The notes under the pieces are model-generated. The model saw only the letters and a program-made list of their open reading frames with translations. It searched no databases and had not been told where the DNA came from. A stretch of DNA of 64,000 bases from Lachnospiraceae bacterium (GTDB taxonomy: Bacteria; Bacillota; Clostridia; Lachnospirales; Lachnospiraceae), in assembly GCA_017618195.1 (NCBI GenBank), contig JAFZUW010000070.1, positions 1-64,000 on the forward strand. The letters are read 5' to 3'. The translations under genes were made by a program, and so were the position numbers. The number at the start of each line of letters is the position of its first letter. Position 1 is the stretch's first letter. Positions 16,110 to 25,216 of the stretch are shown here, piece by piece.

Positions 16110-16847
16110 TTATCTGCTGACTTTGCCGGCCTTCTTATCCGCTTTCATATCCTTTTTGAATCGGCGGAAGTCGCCGAGCGCCTTCCATCCGATTCCGAAA
16201 ATCTTGCGGATGTTGATCGAGTTCTTGCCCGCGGTACGCGGCTTGAACGAAATCTCACGGAACGCCTGCGTCTCGCCGTAATAAGCATAGTAGGTCGTCA
16301 TCATGATGTTCGGAAGATTGTAATCGTCCGCCATCTTATAAAGATATTTCTTTACTACATCGCACTTCATCAAACGGAACGGCGCATTTGCATCCGGAAC
16401 CTTGACGCCGAAATACAGACGGAGCAGGAAGCACACAACCTTCTCAACCATCGCGCGGCTCTTGCCGTCGCCCCTTACGGTACGGTTTCCGAAGATGCCG
16501 TCATACTGCGAGCGAAGCTGCCAGAACGCGTCGAACTCGGCGGGATTCGTCTGTCCGTCGGAGTCGGTCTGGAACACGTAATCAATGCCTCTTTTGATTG
16601 CAAGATCATAAAGCGCGATAACCTTCGGACCGTGATAACGGTTCGTGTCCGGCAGAATCTCAAGCTGCGGAAACTCCTTCTGAAGGTTCTCAAGAACCTC
16701 ATGCGTACGGTCATTGCTGCCGCTGTCCGCGATCACAAGACGGGACGCTTCTCCTTTGCCGGTAAGAATCGGATACCACTGCCGCACTACGCCTTCGATG
16801 TTCGCTTCCTCGTTATAGGCCGGCATAACAATATATAAAGAATCCAT
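16110..16847 (-). CDS. Glycosyltransferase family 2
   Basis: 245-residue GT-A fold enzyme with YIVMPAYNEEANIEGV at the N-terminus, a DSGSNDRT segment (about residues 41-48) and the DxD-like TDSDGQTNP (about 94-102). The family transfers sugars, often from nucleotide sugars or to lipid carriers. No membrane segments are seen in the C-terminus, unlike dolichyl-phosphate mannose synthases of the long type. It has its own promoter (16876-16904). Acceptor and donor cannot be deduced. Confidence 0.9.
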   Translation of the reverse strand: MDSLYIVMPAYNEEANIEGVVRQWYPILTGKGEASRLVIADSGSNDRTHEVLENLQKEFPQLEILPDTNRYHGPKVIALYDLAIKRGIDYVFQTDSDGQTNPAEFDAFWQLRSQYDGIFGNRTVRGDGKSRAMVEKVVCFLLRLYFGVKVPDANAPFRLMKCDVVKKYLYKMADDYNLPNIMMTTYYAYYGETQAFREISFKPRTAGKNSINIRKIFGIGWKALGDFRRFKKDMKADKKAGKVSR

Positions 16848-16875
16848 AAGTAACCTCCGATAATTGACTCACTCC

Positions 16876-16904
16876 AGTATATCATCAGACATTCGGCGAG
16901 TCAA
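16876..16904 (-). promoter_or_regulatory. Promoter of the GT2 gene
   Basis: TTGACT (16899-16904) and TATACT (16876-16881) on the minus strand, 17-base spacer. Confidence 0.8.
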
Positions 16905-16924
16905 TGGGAACGGTTCCCGGAACT

Positions 16925-18691
16925 TTACTGATTGAGTGCGTAATACAAGCCCTTCATGGCCATCAGTTCCTCATGGCTGCCCTGCTCGGCGATGCCCTTG
17001 TTGGAAATATAAAGGATGCGGTCCGCGCTTCGGATCGTCGAGAGACGGTGCGCAACCATAAAGGATGTCTTGCCCGCAAGCAGCTTTTTAAGAGCCTTCT
17101 GAATGAGTGCTTCGGTCTCGGTGTCAATGGAGCTGGTCGCCTCGTCAAGGATAACCACGGACGGGTTCTTCAAAATGATGCGGGCAAAGGAAAGAAGCTG
17201 TTTCTCACCTGCGGACAGGCCCGCGCCGCGCTCCTCAAGCATATGGTTATAGCCGTCGGTAAAGCGCTCGATAAAGCTGCTCGCGTAAATGCTCTCGGCC
17301 GCTTTGATGCACTCCTCGTCGGTCGCATCCGGCCGGCCGTAGCGGATATTTTCCATAATCGTTCCCTTGAAGATGAACGGCTCCTGCATCAGAACGCCGA
17401 CCTCTTTGCGGAGCGAATCAAGCGTAACCTCGCGGACGTCATGTCCGTCAATCCGCACGCTTCCTTCGCGGACGTCATAGAAACGGGTGAGCATGTTGAT
17501 GACCGTCGTCTTGCCCGCACCCGTCGGTCCGACAAGCGCGATCGTCTCGCCGGGTTTTACGTGCAGGTCGAAATGCTCGAGAATGTTGACGCCCTCGTCG
17601 TAGGCAAATGTGATGTCGTCGAAGTCCACTTTTCCTTCCACATGGGAAAGCTTCACACAGTCCTTCTCGTCGTGGATCTCCACAGGGTAATCAATCGTAT
17701 CGAATACCTGCTCAAGGTTCGAGCTTACCTGCGCCAGCTGCTGGATCAGGATCGCGATCATCGTAAGCGGGCCGCTGAACTGCGACATATAGCTCGTAAA
17801 CGCTACGACAAGTCCCGCATCCACATACGACGAGCCCTTCAGGATCAGGTAAAGAGCCATGCCGTAAAGGCATACGGTTCCGAGGTTCCAGAACGTCTCA
17901 ACGATCGGCGTGTTCAGCTCGTTGCGGCGGAATATGCGGAGCCACTGCTTCACGCAACCGTCATGGATTTCACTGTAGATCTGCTCGCTGCTTTCGGTCC
18001 GGTTGTAGCTCTTAACAATCTTCTCTCCCATGATCGTCTCAACAAGGAATGCGGACCGGTTCGAGTTCTTGGCGCGCAGCTTCGCAAATTCCTTACGGAT
18101 CACGTAGCGGAGCGTAAAGATACAAGCCATCATCGGAATGATAACGGCAAATACGATGCCGGTCAGCTGCGGGCTGAGACCGAGCATGAAGAAAGTCACG
18201 ATGATCAGCTTTACCGCGTAGGAAAGCAGGTTCAGCACGTAGTTCGAGAAGAAGTTTGCGAGACCGTCCACGTATTCGGTAACGCGGACAACGATCTTGC
18301 CGTTCGGCTTCGAATCGAAATAGTCGAACGGAAGCTCCTGCAGCTTATAGAAAACGTCTTTGCGGACATCGCAGATAATCTTGTGTCCGACGATACCCAT
18401 GATTCTCTGGTGGAAGAAATTCACGCCGATCTCAAGGATCGCGATTACCGCCATCGAAGCGATGACAAATGCCAGCGTCCGGTATTCCTCGGTCACAACA
18501 ACGTTGTCGATGATTTCCCGAAGAAGCAGCGGTGTGATCATCGCAAGTCCCGCAGACACAAGCATCAGGATGCCGACGAGAATGAACGAGCCGCGGTAGG
18601 GCTTCATATAGCGGAGCACTCTTCCGAACTGTCGGATATCGAATTTCTTACGGATGACTTCATCCTGGAAGTATGTATTCTTCTTAGCCAT
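16925..18691 (-). CDS. ABC exporter subunit (permease-ATPase), catalytically complete Walker B
   Basis: 588-residue half-transporter: six membrane segments (about residues 30-310) fused to an ATPase domain. Walker A is GPTGAGKTT, the signature is LSAGEKQ (deviating from LSGGQ), Walker B is VVILDEATSSID with the catalytic Glu, and the H-loop is AHRLST. It is encoded two bases after its partner (18694-20577). The partner lacks the catalytic Glu but has a canonical signature, so the two form one degenerate and one consensus nucleotide site, as in heterodimeric BmrCD/TM287-288 type exporters. Substrates are probably drugs, lipids or peptides; this cannot be read from sequence. Confidence 0.93.
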   Translation of the reverse strand: MAKKNTYFQDEVIRKKFDIRQFGRVLRYMKPYRGSFILVGILMLVSAGLAMITPLLLREIIDNVVVTEEYRTLAFVIASMAVIAILEIGVNFFHQRIMGIVGHKIICDVRKDVFYKLQELPFDYFDSKPNGKIVVRVTEYVDGLANFFSNYVLNLLSYAVKLIIVTFFMLGLSPQLTGIVFAVIIPMMACIFTLRYVIRKEFAKLRAKNSNRSAFLVETIMGEKIVKSYNRTESSEQIYSEIHDGCVKQWLRIFRRNELNTPIVETFWNLGTVCLYGMALYLILKGSSYVDAGLVVAFTSYMSQFSGPLTMIAILIQQLAQVSSNLEQVFDTIDYPVEIHDEKDCVKLSHVEGKVDFDDITFAYDEGVNILEHFDLHVKPGETIALVGPTGAGKTTVINMLTRFYDVREGSVRIDGHDVREVTLDSLRKEVGVLMQEPFIFKGTIMENIRYGRPDATDEECIKAAESIYASSFIERFTDGYNHMLEERGAGLSAGEKQLLSFARIILKNPSVVILDEATSSIDTETEALIQKALKKLLAGKTSFMVAHRLSTIRSADRILYISNKGIAEQGSHEELMAMKGLYYALNQ

Positions 18692-18693
18692 GC

Positions 18694-20577
18694 TTATGCC
18701 CTCCCTTCTGCCAGTTTATCGGCAAGGGCGTCAAAGTTCACGGAGCCCTCCTGCGTAATCTGTATGTTGTAAATCTTGGCAAATGTGCCGCCGAGCTTCA
18801 TCAGTTCCTCAAACGAGCCTCGCTCGATGATCTCTCCGTCCTTAAGGTAGATGATCTCATCGCAGTCCACAACCGAGGACAGACGGTGCGCGGAAATCAG
18901 AAGCGTCTTATCCGGGTAGAACTCTTTAATATCCGCAAGAAGCCGTTTCTCCGTACCGACGTCAAGCGCCGATGTGGAATCGTCGAGAACAAGGATCGGG
19001 GCATTGCGGAGAAGCGCTCTCGCAATGGATACGCGCTGCTTCTGACCGCCCGAGATACCGAGACCGCGCTCGCCGATGATCGTCTCATAGCCTTCCGTAA
19101 AGCTGCTGATAAAGCCGTGAGCCTGCGCGTGTTCTGCGGCCTTCACAACCTGCTGACGCCCCACTTCGGGTTCCGAGTAGGCGATATTCGAAGTGATCGT
19201 ATTGGAAAACAGAAATACGTCCTGGAATACATAAGAGAACTGCCTTCTTAACGAATTGAGTTCGTATTCGCGGATATCGGTTCCGTTTAAGAGAATCTGT
19301 CCGTCGGTCATATCGTGAACGCGGATCAAAGACTCCAGAAGCACGCTCTTACCGGATCCCGTACCGCCGACGATACCGATCTTCTTGCCGGGCGTAATAT
19401 CAAGATTGATGTTTCTGAGAATACTCTGTCCGCCGATTTCGAGGCTTCCGTTCACAATCTCGATATGCGCTTCGGTAAGCACGTTCGGGTCGGCCGCGGT
19501 TTCGTCCGAAGGAATCATGATACCCTCTTTCGGAGGCTCGCTGACGCTGATGGGACCGCTTACGATCTTGCTCTCCGTGTTCATGAAATCCATCATTTTC
19601 CGTCCGGATACGAGCTGCTGCTGCATCTGGAACATGCTGTTGTTGATCTGCGTGATGTGGTTCATGATTCGGAATACGTAATCGCCGCTGGCTACGAGGT
19701 AACCGATCAAAAGCTGGCCTCTCATAACGAGCACCGCGCTCACGGCAATGCTTCCGATGTACGCCGTCTGGCGGATCAGACCGAAGATTGCCTCAAAGGT
19801 GGAGGACAATTTGATCTGCTTGATGTGCGAATCGCGGAGATTGTAGTTGGAGGCATCAAACTTCTTCCGCTCTACGTCCTCGTTGGTGAACGAGCGGACA
19901 AGCCGGACCGCCTCGATGTTTTCCTGAACGGTCAGCGCCATATTGCTGTTGCAGCCGCGGATCGCGCGGAAGTTCGCACGCGCAAGCTTCCTAAAGCGAA
20001 GCAGGGAAACCGCGAAGAACGGAGACAGGATCAGCGGGATTACGAGCAGCGACCGGTTGATGCCCGCAAGCATGACAACCGCCACGATCAGAACGAAGAT
20101 ACTGTCGCAGATGTTCGGGATCATTCTGCAGAACAGTTCCTTGAACATGATCGTATCGGAGTTGATCGTCGTCAGAAGCTCACCGGTATTGTACTCGGCG
20201 ATTGTTTCCGAATCGAGTTCCATGAGCTTGTGGAATGTCACTTCACGAAGATCCGTCTCGAGCGCGAGGCCGAGTTTCTGAAGAATGTAGTTTTTGATGT
20301 AAACGATGACGTCCTTGAAAAGGATCAGTCCGAGAAATACCGCCGACAGCGTAAAGAACAGCTGCATCGAGTGGATCTCGCCGTATTTTCCGGAAAGGAG
20401 GAAGGAAAATATCCCCTTTTCCGCCGGTTTGTCCTTGATGATGTGGTTGATGAACATTGCCGTCAGAAGCGGCAGCATCAGATCTGCGGTCAGTGCCGCA
20501 AAGCTCAAAAGCTTTGTCAGAATGTCGAGCGGAAGATGCTTCTTCCAATGCCGGAAACCGAATTTAAATACACCCAT
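18694..20577 (-). CDS. ABC exporter subunit (permease-ATPase), degenerate Walker B
   Basis: 627-residue half-transporter with six membrane segments (about residues 20-320), a roughly 40-residue insertion between membrane and ATPase parts (about 335-385), then the ATPase domain. Walker A is GGTGSGKS, the signature is ISGGQKQ, and Walker B is ILVLDDSTSALD, with Asp replacing the catalytic Glu. The H-loop is SAHRLSS. This is the first gene of the two-gene exporter operon. Its 5' side has a T-rich weak promoter-like region (TATGAT) after the hairpin cluster at 20705-20978. Confidence 0.93.
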   Translation of the reverse strand: MGVFKFGFRHWKKHLPLDILTKLLSFAALTADLMLPLLTAMFINHIIKDKPAEKGIFSFLLSGKYGEIHSMQLFFTLSAVFLGLILFKDVIVYIKNYILQKLGLALETDLREVTFHKLMELDSETIAEYNTGELLTTINSDTIMFKELFCRMIPNICDSIFVLIVAVVMLAGINRSLLVIPLILSPFFAVSLLRFRKLARANFRAIRGCNSNMALTVQENIEAVRLVRSFTNEDVERKKFDASNYNLRDSHIKQIKLSSTFEAIFGLIRQTAYIGSIAVSAVLVMRGQLLIGYLVASGDYVFRIMNHITQINNSMFQMQQQLVSGRKMMDFMNTESKIVSGPISVSEPPKEGIMIPSDETAADPNVLTEAHIEIVNGSLEIGGQSILRNINLDITPGKKIGIVGGTGSGKSVLLESLIRVHDMTDGQILLNGTDIREYELNSLRRQFSYVFQDVFLFSNTITSNIAYSEPEVGRQQVVKAAEHAQAHGFISSFTEGYETIIGERGLGISGGQKQRVSIARALLRNAPILVLDDSTSALDVGTEKRLLADIKEFYPDKTLLISAHRLSSVVDCDEIIYLKDGEIIERGSFEELMKLGGTFAKIYNIQITQEGSVNFDALADKLAEGRA

Positions 20578-21011
20578 TTTCTTATCCCTTCGCCGCTTTG
20601 CGGCCTTCTTCAGAGAAACCCGTTTCTATATTACATCTGAATCATACCACACGCATTTTCGAAGAAAAATGGACTATAATTCCCGCTTTTTACGCAATTT
20701 TATCCTCTTTTGCGGGATGAACACGCAAAAGAGCCGAGAAGCGGAAGACTGCATGGAGAACGGCGGGGCTGCCGGTGCAGCCCGTGTAATCTGAGAAAAT
20801 GCGGGCTGTCCCGTTCAGCCCGCATTAATCCGAAGTATTGCGGGCGCGCCCGATAGGGTGTTTTCGCAGAATTCAGTTTCGGAGAAAACACCCTGTTGAG
20901 GCAGCCCGCTAAAAGAACAGAAACGGGCTGAACAAACAGCCCGCGCGGTACAAAAAAGACGGGCTGCACCGGCAGCCCGCCTCGATAACTCGGTATTAAT
21001 CGAAATATTTA
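20578..21011. repeat. Intergenic hairpin cluster with repeated GGGCTG/CAGCCC units
   Basis: This 434-base gap holds no gene that I can support. It holds at least six hairpins: 20705-20714/20724-20733 (10-bp), 20766-20771/20778-20783, 20798-20808/20816-20826 (11-bp), 20855-20865/20884-20894 (11-bp), 20924-20930/20937-20943 (alternative partner 20902-20908), and 20961-20967/20972-20978. The GGGCTG/CAGCCC core recurs in four of them, and the outer copies (about 20762-20786 and 20961-20981) are inverted copies of each other. The last is the terminator of the phosphofructokinase gene. Confidence 0.75.
20952..20978 (-). terminator. Terminator of the PPi-phosphofructokinase gene
   Basis: On the minus strand a seven-base-pair GC-rich stem (20972-20978 with 20961-20967) is followed by GTC and six T residues, 34 bases after the stop codon. 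Confidence 0.85.
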
Positions 21012-22670
21012 TCAGCCTTTTTCAAGAGCAAGTGTTCTTGTGGTAAGGTCGCAAACCTCAGCCGGTCCGTAGTACTGGATTGCACCCGGATAGGTGAAGC
21101 TCGTCTTAACGGCCCACTCGTCACGATGTGCTTCGAAGTACTTGAACGGCTTGCCGTCAAGCTCAACCAAAGCCTTACGGATAACGGGCTTGTCCTCGCC
21201 GTTACGACGCTCGATGTTCATCATCTTCGTGATCGGCATACCGCCTGCATTCCACTCTTCAGCGGGTTTGGAAAGGTTAGAAACCTTCGAAAGGTAACCG
21301 GTATAGCCGTACTGGATCAGCATGAATGCGTTGTAACCGAGGGAGTAGCAGTAGTCAGCGTCGAAGTTCGACGGGAAAGCGCAGCGGCCTTCGTAACCGA
21401 AGAAGTGATGCTGCTGGCCGAATTTGCCCTTGTAGGTGCCGGCTTTCTTTCTCTTTGCGAGCTCGTTCTTAACCATCTCGGAGAAGAGCTTCTCGGACTC
21501 GATCAGGGATACCTGTACGTTGCCGTGAGGATCTCTTTCAAGGAAGAGCTGCTGCTGAATGCCCTGCGGAAGGATGTCAAATACCTTGAAGGACTCTGCG
21601 GTAAGACCGTTCTTGATGAAAGCGTACTTAGCAGCCCAATCCGGAAGAGCGTTGAACTCATCGGTCTTGCTGCCTGCAAGGAGCTCGTTGATCTCCTTGA
21701 TCAGAGCGGAGAACTCGGGAACGAACTCAACGATACCCTCGGGGATGATTGCAACACCGAAGTTCTCGCCGTTATTGCCGCGGGTCTCAACTGCGTCTGC
21801 GATGTAGTTGGTGATCTGTGCAAGGGACATCTTCTTCTCGGCAACTTCCTCACCGATCAGGCAGATGTTGGGCTGCGTCTCAAGAGCGCACTCAAGTGCA
21901 ACGTGAGAAGCGGAACGGCCCATAACCTTGATGAAGTGCCAGTACTTCTTAGCGGAGTTTGCGTCACGCTCGATGTTTCCGATCAGCTCGGAGTAGGTCT
22001 TCGTAGCGGTATCGAAACCGAAGGAAGCCTCAATGTCCTCGTTCTTAAGGTCGCCGTCGATGGTCTTCGGGCATCCGATAACCTGTACGCCGGTGTTCTT
22101 TGCCGCCATGTACTCAGCGAGTACGGCTGCGTTCGTGTTGGAATCGTCGCCGCCGATGATTACGATAGCGGTGAGACCGTGCTTCTTAGCAACTTCCTCA
22201 ACGATCGCGAACTGCTCCTTGGTCTCGAGCTTGGTACGGCCGGAACCGATGATATCGAAACCGCCGGTATTGCGGTACTGATTGATGAACTCGTCAGTGA
22301 ACTCAATGTAGGAATCTTCAAGAAGACCGCTCGGGCCGCCCTTGAATCCAAGCAGAACGTTGTTCTTGTCGGTAGCCTTAAGGGCATCGTAAAGACCGCA
22401 TACAACGTTGTGTCCGCCGGGTGCCTGTCCGCCGGAAAGGATAACGCCGACAACCTGCTTCTTCGCCTTGGAGGTATTCGCACCCTTTACAAAGGTGATT
22501 TCCTTCTTGCCGTAAGTGTTCGGGAACAAAGCCTTGATCTTGTCCTGATCCGCTACGCTCTGTGTTGCTTCGCCTTCCTTAACGCAGATGTCTGCGATGC
22601 CGTTTCTGAGCATTCCGGGAAGCTTCGGCTGATACTCATATCTTGCTTTTTGAAGCGGTGAAAGATTCAT
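21012..22670 (-). CDS. pfp: Pyrophosphate-dependent 6-phosphofructokinase (long type)
   Basis: 552-residue glycolytic enzyme that phosphorylates fructose-6-phosphate with PPi in a reversible reaction. The [11 protein letters not shown] segment binds phosphate donor; the GGDDSNTNA motif (Asp instead of the Gly of ATP enzymes) and PKTIDGDL (Lys after Pro) mark PPi use. Length and sequence fit the long PFP group found in plants, spirochaetes and Clostridia. The start at 22670 has a GGAG site 7 bases upstream; an ATG two codons earlier is too close to it, and the longer open frame runs through a tRNA gene. PPi use saves ATP and suits a fermenting organism. Confidence 0.95.
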   Translation of the reverse strand: MNLSPLQKARYEYQPKLPGMLRNGIADICVKEGEATQSVADQDKIKALFPNTYGKKEITFVKGANTSKAKKQVVGVILSGGQAPGGHNVVCGLYDALKATDKNNVLLGFKGGPSGLLEDSYIEFTDEFINQYRNTGGFDIIGSGRTKLETKEQFAIVEEVAKKHGLTAIVIIGGDDSNTNAAVLAEYMAAKNTGVQVIGCPKTIDGDLKNEDIEASFGFDTATKTYSELIGNIERDANSAKKYWHFIKVMGRSASHVALECALETQPNICLIGEEVAEKKMSLAQITNYIADAVETRGNNGENFGVAIIPEGIVEFVPEFSALIKEINELLAGSKTDEFNALPDWAAKYAFIKNGLTAESFKVFDILPQGIQQQLFLERDPHGNVQVSLIESEKLFSEMVKNELAKRKKAGTYKGKFGQQHHFFGYEGRCAFPSNFDADYCYSLGYNAFMLIQYGYTGYLSKVSNLSKPAEEWNAGGMPITKMMNIERRNGEDKPVIRKALVELDGKPFKYFEAHRDEWAVKTSFTYPGAIQYYGPAEVCDLTTRTLALEKG

Positions 22671-22784
22671 ATTCATACTCCTTTTTAGGTGATTTTGGGG
22701 TAAGCCCATTTGATGTATATAGTAAATCATTTTGCGGCAAATGTAAAGACTCTCGTATCTGTTTTTCAAAACCCTCCCGGGCAT

Positions 22785-22821
22785 AAAAAAGAAAATCCGA
22801 ACCGCACGAAACGGTTCGGAT
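22785..22821 (-). terminator. Terminator of tRNA-Ala(GGC)
   Basis: Ten-base-pair perfect stem (22795-22804 with 22812-22821) followed on the minus strand by TTTTCTTTTTTT, directly 3' of the tRNA. Confidence 0.85.
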
Positions 22822-22831
22822 CCGGATGTTC

Positions 22832-22904
22832 TGGAGCATACGGGACTTGAACCCGTGACCCCAACACTGCCAGTGTTGTGCGCTCCCAACTGCGCTAATG
22901 CCCC
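22832..22904 (-). tRNA. tRNA-Ala (anticodon GGC)
   Basis: 73-base cloverleaf on the minus strand: acceptor GGGGCAT/ATGCTCC with the G3-U70 alanine identity pair, anticodon stem CAACA/TGTTG around CTGGCAG, T arm GGGTTCAAGTCCC. CCA is not encoded. Confidence 0.95.
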
Positions 22905-22982
22905 GATTGTAATAAGGCCGTCCCCGCAAAACGGGGATTCCGCATTACCCGGAAAAGGAGGAATTTCCTTTTCCTTTACAGC

Positions 22983-23013
22983 ACTATCTTACCGAAAAAC
23001 GGGAAAATGTCAA
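22983..23013 (-). promoter_or_regulatory. Probable promoter of tRNA-Ala(GGC)
   Basis: Perfect TTGACA (23008-23013) and GATAGT (22983-22988) on the minus strand, 19-base spacer; the leader between it and the tRNA can form two short hairpins. The spacer is longer than ideal. Confidence 0.5.
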
Positions 23014-23041
23014 GCAGAACCGGCCTTATCCGTTATAAAAC

Positions 23042-23671
23042 TTATTGAAACTCAATCGTATAATCCGCGGTAACCGTTGCGGAATGCAGAAAACTCGCGA
23101 TAACCTTCTTCGCTTCCTCGACCGTCGAGTTCATGAAGTCCTCGTTCTTCAGAAGCTCGCCCTCTTTCCGCTTCTTAAGGCTTCCCATCAGAGCGGAATA
23201 CTCATGGATCTTCGTCTCCGTGAAAATGGAATTCTTCACTTCGTAAGCGGTGAAACCGTCTTCGTCGATCTCATGGGAAAGAATGAATGCCTGCGGAAGC
23301 TTGATGATAATCTTCTTCGCTTCATTGTCCACTTCGAATTCGACTCTCGAAAGAACGATACCCGCGCTGATAACGCCCGAATAAGTGAACACAACCTTGT
23401 CGGTCGTCAGCGGAAGCTTTGCTCCGAGCAGTTCCTTATAGTTTTCAAACGTATCGATATCCGTGTAATAATATCTCTGCGTAACCAGATCTCCGGCAGG
23501 CTGAAGAATCTCCTCAATGGTTCTCACGTCGATCGTGGACTTCTCCTCAACCGCGTCCGCCACCTTCTCAATCAGGGATTTCTTATTCCGTCCCGCCAGC
23601 TTGGCTCCGGCAAATCCGCCTGCCAAAAGGCATATAACCAACGCACCGATGATGATGGAAACTTTCTTCAT
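23042..23671 (-). CDS. DUF4230 membrane-anchored protein
   Basis: 209-residue protein with one N-terminal membrane anchor (about residues 5-24) and an extracytoplasmic DUF4230 region. The segment from STIDVRTIEEILQPAGDLVTQRYYYTDID through LSRVEFEVDNEAKKIIIKLPQ has the family pattern. The function of DUF4230 is unknown. An AAGGAGGTAA site precedes the ATG. It stands alone between a tRNA and degV, in the same orientation. Confidence 0.85.
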   Translation of the reverse strand: MKKVSIIIGALVICLLAGGFAGAKLAGRNKKSLIEKVADAVEEKSTIDVRTIEEILQPAGDLVTQRYYYTDIDTFENYKELLGAKLPLTTDKVVFTYSGVISAGIVLSRVEFEVDNEAKKIIIKLPQAFILSHEIDEDGFTAYEVKNSIFTETKIHEYSALMGSLKKRKEGELLKNEDFMNSTVEEAKKVIASFLHSATVTADYTIEFQ

Positions 23672-23881
23672 GCGTTTACCTCCTTATCAAAATATATCCT
23701 GTGAATGCTTTTCGCTTCCGGCCGCAATACCGGATTTTATCCTCACAACAACATTATAAAAGAATCCGGGCACACCTTGCAAGAAATACTTTCCCGGATG
23801 AAACGGGTGACGGATTATGACAAATTTGAAGCCATTTTCCGCAAAAGAAGGGCATATTATTAGAAACTGAACCTGTTGAAA

Positions 23882-23913
23882 AAGGAGCCGTTCCCTTTCG
23901 GAAACGGCTCCTT
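23882..23913 (-). terminator. Terminator of the degV gene
   Basis: Eleven-base-pair stem (23882-23892 with 23903-23913) followed on the minus strand by five T residues, 35 bases beyond the stop. Confidence 0.85.
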
Positions 23914-23947
23914 ACGGACATTTTTATGAATGAGGTTTCAAATACTG

Positions 23948-24943
23948 TTATTCGAGGCGGCTCTTTGCGGCAACGCGCTCCGGAGCAAGCAGCCTGGTGA
24001 GAGTTTCGCCCGTGCGGTTCAGAATGGTCTGACGGATTCCGCTCAGCGCTCCGGTCAGCTCGCGGTCCTTTCCGATGAAGAACAGAGCGATGGTATCCGG
24101 TCCGACGTGGCTTCCGGTACACATGTCGTAAGTCGTGTTGATAAAGCCGCGGACCTTCACCTTTTCCGTGATCTTCTCCATGATGTAAAGCGATTCCTCA
24201 TACGCGTCGGCATGCGCGATTCCGAGGATCTGGTTCTCGGGCTCGATAATGTTGTCGCATACGAGCGAGATCAATGTATTGAGCGCAGCCTTCCGGCCGT
24301 GGCACTTTTTATACTGTACGATATGGCCTTCTCGGTCTCCGCGCAGGATCGGCTTAATGTTCAGTGTGTTTCCGATCATGGCGGAAGCCTTTGAGATGCG
24401 CCCGGTTCTGCTCAGATACTTCAGGTCGCCGACGGTAAATACGCCGTTCATCCCTCCCACAAGGCTCTCAACCGCGTCGGCAGTTTCATTAAGGTTCATT
24501 CCTTTTTCGCGCATCTCGGATGCGTAGATTGCGAGGATTCCTGCAGCGAGTGAAGCATTCTTCGTGTCGATCACGCGGATCACCCGGCCTTCGCCGTTCT
24601 CTTCCGAAACGTCTCTTGCCGCGATGCGGGCGGAGTTGAAGGTTCCGCTGATGCCGGAACTGATTCCGATGTAAAGGACGTCCTCTCCGGCTTCCGCGGC
24701 GCGTTCGAACGCTTCCGCGAACTCTCCGATACTGATCAGGCCGGTCTTCACGGTCATACCGTTACGGATCCGGTCATAGTATTCCTTCCCGAGGCTGCGC
24801 TCCTGCTCGGGTGTCAGTCCGGGCGTGTAGCAGGTCTGAAACTCACCATCTATGATGTTGACAAATGACAATACATCTATCTGATGGCGGCTTGCCAGTT
24901 CGGCGGGGATATTGGCCCCGGAATCAACCAGAATGCGAAACAT
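23948..24943 (-). CDS. DegV family fatty-acid-binding protein
   Basis: 331-residue protein of the DegV/FakB superfamily, which binds fatty acids and, for FakB, presents them to a fatty acid kinase. The N-terminal FRILVDSGANIPAEL and the YIGISSGISGTFNSA segment (about residues 94-108) are family landmarks, and the second domain has the DLKYLSRTGRISKASA segment. The length exceeds classical FakB (about 280) because of a longer N-terminal and C-terminal region. Expressed from a near-perfect promoter (24981-25009). Lipid specificity cannot be deduced. Confidence 0.92.
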   Translation of the reverse strand: MFRILVDSGANIPAELASRHQIDVLSFVNIIDGEFQTCYTPGLTPEQERSLGKEYYDRIRNGMTVKTGLISIGEFAEAFERAAEAGEDVLYIGISSGISGTFNSARIAARDVSEENGEGRVIRVIDTKNASLAAGILAIYASEMREKGMNLNETADAVESLVGGMNGVFTVGDLKYLSRTGRISKASAMIGNTLNIKPILRGDREGHIVQYKKCHGRKAALNTLISLVCDNIIEPENQILGIAHADAYEESLYIMEKITEKVKVRGFINTTYDMCTGSHVGPDTIALFFIGKDRELTGALSGIRQTILNRTGETLTRLLAPERVAAKSRLE

Positions 24944-24980
24944 GCGGATACTCTCCTTTACATTTATCGTTCTGTTGTCG

Positions 24981-25009
24981 ATTATACATAGTTTTCATTA
25001 CCATGTCAA
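24981..25009 (-). promoter_or_regulatory. Promoter of degV
   Basis: Perfect consensus TTGACA (25004-25009) and TATAAT (24981-24986) on the minus strand, 17-base spacer. Confidence 0.88.
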
Positions 25010-25103
25010 GAGTTAACCGTTTCTTGTGTCGAAAGTTATTCATTTCTTTGTGGCGCGGTTCTTATTTTCCGTATGCGTATCCTTCCGAAAGCAGCCGCAA
25101 CGC

Positions 25104-25128
25104 AAAAACCGGCAGGTTTCCCTGCCGG
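25104..25128 (-). terminator. Terminator of the histidine phosphatase gene
   Basis: Eight-base-pair stem CCGGCAGG/CCTGCCGG (25109-25128) with TTTTT following on the minus strand, about 90 bases past the stop. Confidence 0.8.
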
Positions 25129-25216
25129 CTTCCCGCCTGTAACGTCAGTGCTTTTTATACTTTGCTGCTTCATATAATAACAATTACCATGCCGCGCTTC
25201 CGCCTTCCTTACGCGC

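Noticed and set aside
16904-18772. Plus-strand open frame of 622 codons opposite the ABC exporter gene
   Set aside because: Antisense shadow of a complete ABC transporter with intact motifs.
20762-20981. Insertion sequence or CRISPR at the hairpin cluster
   Set aside because: No transposase, no evenly spaced direct repeats with spacers, and no clear target duplications; kept only as a hairpin repeat region.
21126-22661. Plus-strand open frame of 511 codons opposite the phosphofructokinase gene
   Set aside because: Antisense shadow; Leu/Val/Asp-rich translation without motifs.
22671-22889. N-terminal extension of the phosphofructokinase frame
   Set aside because: It reads through the tRNA-Ala gene and its terminator and lacks a binding site; family start is at 22670.
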